From: Batkoa obscura
Taxonomy: Eukaryota > Entomophthoromycota > Entomophthoromycetes > Entomophthorales > Batkoaceae
Assembly: GCA_030770535.1 (NCBI GenBank)
Contig: JASVEC010000019.1
Span: 496,001 to 560,000, forward strand
DNA: 64,000 nt
Direction of reading: 5' to 3'
A program made the position numbers and the translations under genes. Below are positions 54,973 through 64,000 of the stretch, piece after piece. Every line of letters starts with the position of its first letter. Within the stretch, counting starts at the first letter, position 1. Below the pieces are notes generated by a model, which worked only from the letters and a program-made list of their open reading frames with translations, was not told the origin of the DNA and did no database searches.

Positions 54973-55865
54973 TTATAATGATTTATAATAGTCAGATCCA
55001 AATAACTTATCAGTAAGAACATTTATCTCTTTTAAGAAGATTGAGTTAGTAAGATATAAAATTGAGTTTATAAGCCCTTGTATACTAGAAAAGAAAGTTA
55101 AAATTAAGCTCAAAATATGCACAGAGTAACTATCAATTGATATTCCTAAAAGAGCACCAATTGATAAATAAATAGTAACATCATGTGCAGTGATTGGTAC
55201 CAATGGGTATAAAGCTAATCTATAAAGGGTGTAATAGCTAATATCCAGGCCACTTCTATTTAATTTGATATTTGTCCTATTTAACTCTCTTTTCTTCTTT
55301 ATTAGATGGTAAATTATTACTGTATATGTAATTGGTATTACTATTACCCCTACAAATACTGTTAAAAAATTACATACTACTAACCAATATTCTCCTCCCT
55401 TTTCAGTTCTGTATCCGCAGCTCTTTTCTGTAGCATCAATTTTGTTAAATGCAATGGGTGATAGACTTATTGTCAACGATATCAATATTGAAATTATAAG
55501 GATTAAGCGTTTAATTAACTTTGTGATTTTGCATTGATATTTTATATTCATTAGATAGACCACTGCTATGACTATTGAGTATAACATTGAACTTCAAATA
55601 TCAAATGAAACCATCCAAATCCTTAAATAACAAACTGATGGTGACTTATATTCATAAAGTATTGTTCCAAGTATTAACCTTAAATTATAGATTAAGTCAC
55701 TTAATAGTATACATAAGGACGATTTGTAAGTAATTGAACGGTTAATCTCTTTGTTATAATATGATATAATAGTAAATAAAAAAAACAGAATAGAATGAGA
55801 GTTAATGATATTGAATTAGAGAAAAAGTTAGTTAAATTCATATTAAATTCACGAGAGATATTCAT
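54973..55865 (-). pseudogene. Seven-transmembrane receptor-like pseudogene
   Basis: From the ATG at 55865 the frame gives MNISREFNMNLTNFF and a TM1-like stretch, then shifts near a run of eight T about 55780. The next frame reads NKEINRSITYKSSLCILLSD, LIYNLRLILGTILYEYKS and VCYLRIWMVSFDI, matching NKEINQSITYRI... of 43211-44116. A TGA at about 55594-55596 follows. From there an open 204-codon frame (54973-55587) holds TM3 to TM7, including SSIQGLINSILYLTNSIFLKEI. No room for an intron at either break. A shortened product from the internal Met is possible but would lack TM1 and TM2. Confidence 0.78.
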
Positions 55866-56002
55866 CTTCAAAGTTAAAAGTTAAAAGGAAAGTGTTTTTT
55901 TATAATTTTATATCTGATAACTTTTATTTATTTAATTGATTAACTTGTTCTATAATAAATTGTATTTATTTGATTTTTCAAATAGAACATAAAACATGAT
56001 AT

Positions 56003-56094
56003 GAGAGTGTTTTTTGATTTTACCACTTTTACCATTTTAAGCGCCGTTTGAGCAGAAAGATTGTTAGTAAAATTCTTGAAGAAATACATCTCTC
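56003..56094 (-). mobile_element. MITE family copy BB
   Basis: GAGAGTGTTTTTTGATTTT...AAATACATCTCTC with ATAT duplication (55999-56002, 56095-56098). Confidence 0.88.
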
Positions 56095-56242
56095 ATATAT
56101 TAAATTTTCTAGTCTATTGTTTAGTGAACTATAAAATTTAATATGGCTAGTTTAAAAGAGTATAATTAATAGTTCCATAATCATTCAACTCAAACTAAGA
56201 TTTGAATTAAGGATGGACTCTGGTATAAATGTCAAAATATAT

Positions 56243-56344
56243 GAGAATGTATTTTTGTACTTAAGAATTTCACTAACAATTTTTCCACTCAAATAATGTT
56301 TAAAAGATGAAAAAAACAATGAAGCAAAAAAAAAAAACACCCCC
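56243..56344 (+). mobile_element. MITE family copy CC
   Basis: GAGAATGTATTTTTGTAC...AAAAAAACACCCCC with ATAT duplication (56239-56242, 56345-56348). Confidence 0.88.
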
Positions 56345-56348
56345 ATAT

Positions 56349-57246
56349 GATCAAAGTAATTTGATGTATTTTATATAAGTTGTTAAACCTATTCAATTAG
56401 AGCCTCAAAAAACCAGCTTACTTTGATTAGAAAGCTCAAATCATCCTCCACATTTGATACTTTCAGTAAGATTATATTTGTAATCCTAATAAAAAATATA
56501 GACTTATCTTTATCTAAACTCTTTTTGTTGATTTACTCTTTTATCTAACCTTTTCCAGCTAAAAACCCTAGATGCATGTTTGCTATAACCTCTGGAAAGA
56601 TGCCTATATAGCATTTATTCTTTTGAATACCATTTCCGAATTCGAGTTTGTCTCAATCAACTGCTGCCATTACTTCCCACTAAATTCCACGCTTTCATAA
56701 GTTTTCGTAATAAATCCCTTGTGTTACCTTTATTGTTCCAGATACTATCTACATTTAACTTATCTCATTCCTCCCACTATTTGTCTAATTTTTTATTTTG
56801 GCTTTTTGATAAGGCCTTTTATCTCTTCTACACGATTATGGACTTTACATAAAAGTTGCACTTTAACTCACTTAATCCACTGACAATCCCATCATTTACC
56901 TATAATTACAATCCTCTTCTCATTTATTGAGATATCCTCCAGAAATTAGAATCAAGAAATTACTATTTTACCTTCTTATATCAACCAAATTTAAGAATGA
57001 GCTGAACTATGTCTTTGAGTTCTTAAACAGGCTGCTCTCAATGGTTCAGCGCTTTAAGTTTATTAATTTTTGATTTAAAATTTTTGTATTAAATAAAATA
57101 TTCGGAACCGATACCCGAAAGAAAAAAGACGTTTAAAGTATTTGAGAAGACACGATTTATTTGGTTTATCCTCTCTTCTATCATAAAAACTTAAATTTAA
57201 TAAAATTATTACTATACTACATTTAAGTTATAATTAGACTTGGGCT
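56349..57246. other. Unidentified C/T-rich tract
   Basis: About 56480-57010 is pyrimidine-rich on this strand and less AT-rich than its surroundings, so its minus strand has a coding-like purine bias. It has no long ORF and no match I can name. Repeated from 63628 to the window end. Confidence 0.3.
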
Positions 57247-58624
57247 TCAACTTGTGGCTCATAATTATATTGACTGAATAGATCAACAAACAATTGCGGA
57301 GCGTTAACTATAGACTTAACTTGAATAGGATTAAACCAAATACACTTTCAAATATAGGTAAAAATTATTTATAAGGGGGCTAAAATATGATAGAAATTTT
57401 ATATTAGGGGAAGTCTAAGATAAGTATATATTTTGTACCATCCATTTTTATTTCATTCAATATGATCCTATGCTTGGTTAATTGATATCTTGTTTAATCA
57501 ACTACCATTTAAACATATTATAATAATGTAGTTACCTAAATTATTATAAACGTTTTCTATCATTATTATTATGTTACTGGGGTATCATCTGCTGTTACAT
57601 TAACTAAATTCATACTCCACAATTTTAATTTCAAAGGTATAGGCTATCTAGTTTTTATATTAGAAAGCCTTTTTATGAAAATAGCTAGTATATTATTCAA
57701 GCTTTTTTTGGACATCATTTTATTTAGTACATTTACTTAACAAGTTTGCTCACAAAAGGCAAATCCCAAAATGAGTTAAATTTTAAAGGGATTCAATATA
57801 ATGGTATCCCTGATTTATTTATTGTTAGACTGCACTTTAATTTAATTTGTTTATTTTTAGTCTATTTATAAGTATGTATTAAAGATATTTTCACATTTAT
57901 TGTAATGTCATCTAAAATGTTTATTTACTTGTTTTATATGGATATCTAAAGTTGAAAATAAAAATAAAATAATAATAATAACCAATAAACAATTAAATAT
58001 TGTATATTTTGTAATGACATCAACAAGATAAAAACCTATTTAATTGACTTTATGGTTATTTTATCGTAATAACATGATGATAAGTTATGAATAAAAGTAC
58101 CCGATGTAATGATTATTTCAATTTATTAGTTAAAAGGTGCGTTATATGGGGATACTTTTTTGATTTCATTTTTTCCATTTTTAAGCACCATTTGAACAGA
58201 AAGATTGTTAATAAAACTTTTAAAATACATCCCCATATAATATTTATAAAAGTAAATAGACACTAAAAGTTTTAGTATTTTTAAAAGGGGTACACAATAA
58301 TTTATGGAATATAGCTCTTCTATTTAGACCTTTGAAGAATAAAATCGTAAAAAGTTCAAATAAAGGATGGTTAATAAAAGTATTATATTGTTAATATATT
58401 TCAAATATTATTTAATCAACAACAATGTGTCACATCTACCATGTGTTGTTAATGTAAATTAAGTTACAAACGAGGCTAATTATTGAACTTAATTTGAGAT
58501 ATATACCATAAAACCAAATCAATATTTACTCACAATTATATATTGTAATCAAGAAGTATATATAGTGGTACTTTACCATTCAATTAATTCAAATTACCTT
58601 AGATACAAATTACTTATAGATAAA
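57247..58624 (+). repeat. HWP-peptide 5' cassette (gene 5 copy), hybrid at the duplication joint
   Basis: The first 70 bp (TCAACTTGTGGCTCATAATT...) are a cassette start that differs from that at 49971. From 57316 on, the sequence is that of unit 1. This is the crossover joint of the tandem duplication. Confidence 0.8.
58148..58234 (-). mobile_element. MITE copy Z, duplicate
   Basis: Same sequence as 50869-50955, duplicated with the unit. Confidence 0.9.
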
Positions 58625-58750
58625 ATGCAAGTTACTTTACTCATCGCTTACACTGTTTACATTATGTCCTCAATCACTTCAGTTCCGGTCAACAACCAAC
58701 CAGCTGCTAATAAAGCCTATGGTTTTGAAACCCGTGGTCACTGGCCTTAG
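58625..58750 (+). CDS. HWP secreted peptide precursor 5, duplicate (41 aa)
   Basis: Same translation and TATA box (58557-58565) as 51346-51471: variable NKAYGFETRG before His-Trp-Pro. It raises the dosage of this peptide to two. The promoter region differs from gene 5 only upstream of 57316, over 1.3 kb from the ATG. Confidence 0.82.
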   Translation: MQVTLLIAYTVYIMSSITSVPVNNQPAANKAYGFETRGHWP

Positions 58751-59307
58751 ACATTAAATCATATCTTAGATGACTATTAGAGAGATATTACTTAGAAATA
58801 AAGACAAAGATATAGAAATAACACTATTTTGAATACCTCCAAATAACAATATTTATTGTAAATCATGAAAGTTAAAAGTTTATTATTTTATTAATAGTAG
58901 AATATTTAGATATGACAATGTATTATTTTTTCACTCTTTATACACAGTAAAATTGAATAAAATTGTACTAGACCTTGAACATATTCCTACATCAAAGATA
59001 ATTTTAAATTTGCTTTATATTGATAAAACTTGATGTGTTAACGAATATGCTTGAGATTTTAGTCATATAAAACTTTAATGTGCTAAAATAAATAGAATAT
59101 TGATAAGTTTACGATTTTAACAAATTCATGTTTGCTAACATCAACTTATTATTTATTGTTTTACCACTTCACTAAAATATATACATCTGCACTTTGGCTC
59201 TATATCTTTAAACCAAATTTCATATTTTATTGTAATATTTTGATATTTTGTATTTCATGAAAACTAAAGATTTACAAAATTACATCATTTTTTCTAGAAT
59301 ACCATAG

Positions 59308-59406
59308 GGGGATATATTTTTGTATTTAAGCGTTTCGCTAACGATTTTTTTTACCAAATAGCGCTTAAAAGATGAGAAAAGCAATGAAGTCAAAAAACAC
59401 ACTCTC
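59308..59406 (+). mobile_element. MITE copy AA, duplicate
   Basis: Same sequence as 52029-52127. Confidence 0.9.
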
Positions 59407-59419
59407 ATAGACTTCTATC

Positions 59420-60743
59420 TCAACTCGTGGTTCATTAATTATATTAATGGAATAAAATAGTGAACAATAAAGGGGTATTATACATTGTATTAACTTGATT
59501 AGGACTAAATCGATCACATTTTTAAATAAGTCAAAGCTATATACATGGGACTAAACCTTATTAGATATTTTATACTAAGGGAAACTTGTGCTTGATCTAT
59601 TCTTTGATGATCATTTCTTGCTTTAACTGTAGGAAACTAAACCTGGTTAATCCAAGCAACTTGTTCAATATCTTTTATCACTACACTTTTGCTAAAACTA
59701 AAGGATAATAATACCCAATACTTGTTGAGGTTCTTCTTGTTACTGAGATATCATTTGTACTTTATTGATTAAAACTATTATTCTAATCAAAGTCTTGTAT
59801 CCTACGCTTCTAAATCTAATGATACAAATAATCTATCTCAGATATTAATAATCTTTTTTTAAGAGTACCAAATATATTATACTAGTTTTTTATGGATAAC
59901 TTAATAAGTTTAGTAATTTGTACTCCAATTTTAAATATAAGAGCTAAATTATAAAATCAGTTAAATTTCAAAGGGATTCAATTTTAGGTTAAACTCGATT
60001 TTTTATTGGACTATAATACTTTGGTTATATTTAGTATATTTATCAATATTTCTAAAGAAACACACATTAAAAGTTCCTTCAACTTCAATGTTTGTACTTT
60101 TTTCTAATTTCGTTATTACCTGAGCTAAAAGTCAAATAACTATAAAATAGACAATGATGTCAAGGTAATAACAATTAATACAAGATTAGAGACCATATAG
60201 TCGACAGCTCAAAACAACAAGTTGTTAACAGTTAAGTATTTTATAATATCAAATTGTAATGAAAATAATTTTATATAACAATAACGTGAAAATGACTAAT
60301 AGATACGAAATAGCCAAAAACGACTATTAACTTATTTTTATAAGTCAATATGTACAGGATGAATATTTATAAACTTAAGTGGACCTAGGTTTTAAACATA
60401 TTTATTAAAAGGGTGTATAAAAATATGAGAAATCTATTTTTTTTATTCAAATTATAAAACATAAATATAGAGTTTTTAAATTAGAAGCAACTAATAATGA
60501 TACACTATAACCGTAAATCAAGTATGTATTTGGTCAACGACAGTGGGATATATACCACGAGCTATTGACATAAATCAGGTCATAAAGAAACCAAACTATA
60601 AAGTTTAATTGAATTGTCATGGGTAGTAACACATCTAATGTTTTTAATATAGTTCTATAATTTTACCAAAAAATATAAATAGAAGTAATTTTATCACCTT
60701 TATAAAATTTAATTGTGTTAGGTACTTATCAACTATAAACAAA
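59420..60743 (+). repeat. HWP-peptide 5' cassette (gene 6 copy)
   Basis: Duplicate of 52141-53464. Confidence 0.75.
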
Positions 60744-60869
60744 ATGCAAGTTACTTTACTCATCGCTTACACTGTTTACATCTTGTCTTCAATCGCCTCA
60801 GTTTCGATCAATAATCAACCAGCTGCTGGAAAATTCTTTAATAGTGGGACTCATCGTCACTGGCCTTAA
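60744..60869 (+). CDS. HWP secreted peptide precursor 6, duplicate (41 aa)
   Basis: Same translation as 53465-53590 (variable GKFFNSGTHR before His-Trp-Pro), with its TATA box at 60674-60682. Confidence 0.82.
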   Translation: MQVTLLIAYTVYILSSIASVSINNQPAAGKFFNSGTHRHWP

Positions 60870-61560
60870 ATTCTGAACTAAACACTAGATTAGTACTAGA
60901 GTCGCACTTATTCCCAAATAAACTAAATAACTTATATTTTTTATTTAAAGGCTGTAATATATTATTAATTTTAGTAAATAAATTTCATTTTTGAAGCGAA
61001 CATTTTAGCACCAAAATGCATTTTTTACAAAACAAAATCTAGAAATATCTCTAGTAAATTATTGAGGTAAAAAAACATTCTAAATAATGAAAAAATATTC
61101 TTCAAATGTAAAGCAGAAAAATCGAGAAATGATCCAGGTTTCTAACCTTTAGGTTAAGGAATTATGGCTTTCATACCGTTGCCAGCTTAGAATCAAAGAT
61201 GGACGTAAGAGCATGTTTTCCTTTGCAAAGAATTAGGATCTTCCATTCCTGATGAAAACATTTCCAATTTCATCTCTTTTATATTTATTAGTATGATATT
61301 GAGATATAAATAACTGTATTGTAAAATTTTAGTAGTTGAACAATCACAAAGCTAACTTTGCAGTCCATCTATAGTCAAAAGCTAAGGCTTTGAAAACAAA
61401 CATTTCTACTCGAATATCTTTAACAATGAGTTACTATCTTAGCTCTACTATATGTTTAGATAAAAATTACCAAAGCTTTATTAAAGAAATTTTAGTAGAT
61501 ACATAACACAGATAATCTATAAAAAAGTTTTACAAAGTTTAGTGTTTATAATGAAGTAAT

Positions 61561-61869
61561 ACTAGAGTTTAAAAAATTAAAATTTTCTTCTGTATCTATA
61601 AAATTATCAATATTTGAATCTGGTACTTAACTGTATTGATCTTCTAAAAATTTTATAGATGTACAAAGACTATGGGCCTCATTAATCAAATAGAAAATTC
61701 TATCTACCCCAACAGTAGCTTCAGAAGAAGTTACAAGCTTGTCATCACAAATCAATCTAGCTTGATATTACCATCGAATATTTAGGTATTTGTCAGTCCT
61801 AATACTAAAAGATCTTTATTGATAGTAATCTTTTTTACTATGAATAACCCCTACCATCTCAATGAAAAA
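61561..61869 (-). pseudogene. DJ-1/PfpI pseudogene, duplicate
   Basis: Duplicate of 54282-54590 with the same disruptions, so the gene was dead before the tandem duplication. Confidence 0.75.
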
Positions 61870-62251
61870 AAAACACATTTCATTTGCTTGTGAGATTCGC
61901 TACATAAAGATTGCTAACCTAGATTGAAGCTATCAGGATAAATAATAAAAGTTTAACAATAAATTATGTACATATTTTAAAAGCTTCTTGCTAAGCTTAA
62001 ATTGATAATTTGTATAAACAAACAATAAATAGCTTTTAGTACTTTATTTTTTATAGCAGATCTTTACGAGTACTTGGTTTATTTAAACAAGGAATACAAA
62101 AAAGCTATGGATAAAATATTAGAATTGAAAGATTTTTACAAGATTGACTATATTGTATGAAATTGAACTTAGGGCTATAATCTATTAAATGTGAATACTA
62201 TGCTTTTTGAGTGAGGATCGAATTTATTGTTGATCAAAAAAACTCTACTAA

Positions 62252-63144
62252 TTATAATGATTTATAATAGTCAGATCCAAATAACTTATCAGTAAGAACA
62301 TTTATCTCTTTTAAGAAGATTGAGTTAGTAAGATATAAAATTGAGTTTATAAGCCCTTGTATACTAGAAAAGAAAGTTAAAATTAAGCTCAAAATATGCA
62401 CAGAGTAACTATCAATTGATATTCCTAAAAGAGCACCAATTGATAAATAAATAGTAACATCATGTGCAGTGATTGGTACCAATGGGTATAAAGCTAATCT
62501 ATAAAGGGTGTAATAGCTAATATCCAGGCCACTTCTATTTAATTTGATATTTGTCCTATTTAACTCTCTTTTCTTCTTTATTAGATGGTAAATTATTACT
62601 GTATATGTAATTGGTATTACTATTACCCCTACAAATACTGTTAAAAAATTACATACTACTAACCAATATTCTCCTCCCTTTTCAGTTCTGTATCCGCAGC
62701 TCTTTTCTGTAGCATCAATTTTGTTAAATGCAATGGGTGATAGACTTATTGTCAACGATATCAATATTGAAATTATAAGGATTAAGCGTTTAATTAACTT
62801 TGTGATTTTGCATTGATATTTTATATTCATTAGATAGACCACTGCTATGACTATTGAGTATAACATTGAACTTCAAATATCAAATGAAACCATCCAAATC
62901 CTTAAATAACAAACTGATGGTGACTTATATTCATAAAGTATTGTTCCAAGTATTAACCTTAAATTATAGATTAAGTCACTTAATAGTATACATAAGGACG
63001 ATTTGTAAGTAATTGAACGGTTAATCTCTTTGTTATAATATGATATAATAGTAAATAAAAAAAACAGAATAGAATGAGAGTTAATGATATTGAATTAGAG
63101 AAAAAGTTAGTTAAATTCATATTAAATTCACGAGAGATATTCAT
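62252..63144 (-). pseudogene. Seven-transmembrane receptor-like pseudogene, duplicate
   Basis: Duplicate of 54973-55865 with the same frameshift and TGA, so both breaks predate the duplication. Confidence 0.78.
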
Positions 63145-63281
63145 CTTCAAAGTTAAAAGTTAAAAGGAAAGTGTTTTTTTATAATTTTATATCTGATAAC
63201 TTTTATTTATTTAATTGATTAACTTGTTCTATAATAAATTGTATTTATTTGATTTTTCAAATAGAACATAAAACATGATAT

Positions 63282-63373
63282 GAGAGTGTTTTTTGATTTT
63301 ACCACTTTTACCATTTTAAGCGCCGTTTGAGCAGAAAGATTGTTAGTAAAATTCTTGAAGAAATACATCTCTC
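63282..63373 (-). mobile_element. MITE copy BB, duplicate
   Basis: Same sequence as 56003-56094. Confidence 0.88.
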
Positions 63374-63521
63374 ATATATTAAATTTTCTAGTCTATTGTT
63401 TAGTGAACTATAAAATTTAATATGGCTAGTTTAAAAGAGTATAATTAATAGTTCCATAATCATTCAACTCAAACTAAGATTTGAATTAAGGATGGACTCT
63501 GGTATAAATGTCAAAATATAT

Positions 63522-63623
63522 GAGAATGTATTTTTGTACTTAAGAATTTCACTAACAATTTTTCCACTCAAATAATGTTTAAAAGATGAAAAAAACAATG
63601 AAGCAAAAAAAAAAAACACCCCC
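63522..63623 (+). mobile_element. MITE copy CC, duplicate
   Basis: Same sequence as 56243-56344. Confidence 0.88.
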
Positions 63624-64000
63624 ATATGATCAAAGTAATTTGATGTATTTTATATAAGTTGTTAAACCTATTCAATTAGAGCCTCAAAAAACCAGCTTAC
63701 TTTGATTAGAAAGCTCAAATCATCCTCCACATTTGATACTTTCAGTAAGATTATATTTGTAATCCTAATAAAAAATATAGACTTATCTTTATCTAAACTC
63801 TTTTTGTTGATTTACTCTTTTATCTAACCTTTTCCAGCTAAAAACCCTAGATGCATGTTTGCTATAACCTCTGGAAAGATGCCTATATAGCATTTATTCT
63901 TTTGAATACCATTTCCGAATTCGAGTTTGTCTCAATCAACTGCTGCCATTACTTCCCACTAAATTCCACGCTTTCATAAGTTTTCGTAATAAATCCCTTG

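Larger units (their letters stand above)
50039..57315 (+). repeat. Tandem duplication, unit 1 (about 7.28 kb)
   Basis: Repeated directly from 57316 on. Where I compared rows the units are identical except for one extra TA in unit 2 near 57428, which changes the offset from 7277 to 7279. Contains HWP genes 5 and 6, a DJ-1 relic, a 7TM pseudogene and four MITEs. Its left edge lies inside the 5' cassette of gene 5. Confidence 0.93.
57316..64000 (+). repeat. Tandem duplication, unit 2 (runs off the window)
   Basis: Direct repeat of 50039 onward; 6685 bp are visible. Features are shifted by 7279. Confidence 0.93.

Noticed and set aside
1-64000. CRISPR arrays, operons, bacterial promoters or ribosome binding sites
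   Set aside because: None seen; gene structure, TATA boxes and families are eukaryotic.

Overview
The window is AT-rich eukaryotic DNA with short, mostly intronless genes, TATA boxes close to start codons, three nuclear tRNA genes and an ataxin-2/Pbp1 homologue. Family content (S28 peptidases, kelch-type secreted or membrane proteins, cAMP-receptor-like 7TM proteins, a DJ-1/PfpI protein, small secreted Cys-rich proteins) and base composition suggest an early-diverging fungus. A Conidiobolus-like entomophthoralean is my guess, from general knowledge only.

Layout. 1-5.2 kb: 3'-truncated Pbp1/ataxin-2 gene, a small secreted beta/gamma-crystallin-like gene, tRNA-Arg. 6.3-11.1 kb: an inverted duplication whose two arms each carry an identical secreted-protein gene around a loop with an S28 peptidase; one arm holds a small transposon and the other keeps its empty site. 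12-24 kb: a kelch pseudogene, the first HWP peptide gene, tRNA-Ala, tRNA-Pro, a decayed DDE transposase, many small transposons, and a divergent HWP peptide gene. 24-32 kb: a 7TM gene, a second S28 peptidase, a decayed peptide gene, a kelch relic and a DJ-1 relic. 33-38 kb: three HWP peptide genes on the minus strand. 39-49 kb: intact DJ-1/PfpI, kelch and 7TM genes, another HWP gene and a kelch pseudogene. 50-64 kb: a 7.28-kb tandem duplication, each copy with two HWP peptide genes, a DJ-1 relic and a 7TM pseudogene.

The main discovery is a family of ten intact tiny genes (plus one relic), too short for ordinary annotation. Nine encode exactly 41 residues: a near-constant secretion signal, an Asn-Asn-Gln-Pro-Ala spacer, a hypervariable stretch of about ten residues and an invariant C-terminal His-Trp-Pro. 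A tenth (45 aa) shares only the architecture and the ending Gly-His-Trp-Pro. They share TATA boxes and upstream elements at fixed spacing, and most sit in related 1.2-1.4-kb 5' cassettes. This is the pattern of a diversifying secreted peptide system (signal, pheromone-like ligand or toxin). The 7TM genes nearby are candidate partners, but that link is inference from proximity.

A second theme is a miniature inverted-repeat transposon family of about 87-102 bp, at roughly 28 loci, with 4-bp AT-rich target duplications. It nests in other repeats and has a directly readable empty site. Host-family relics (kelch, DJ-1, 7TM, peptide) around intact members indicate rapid local birth and death of accessory genes.
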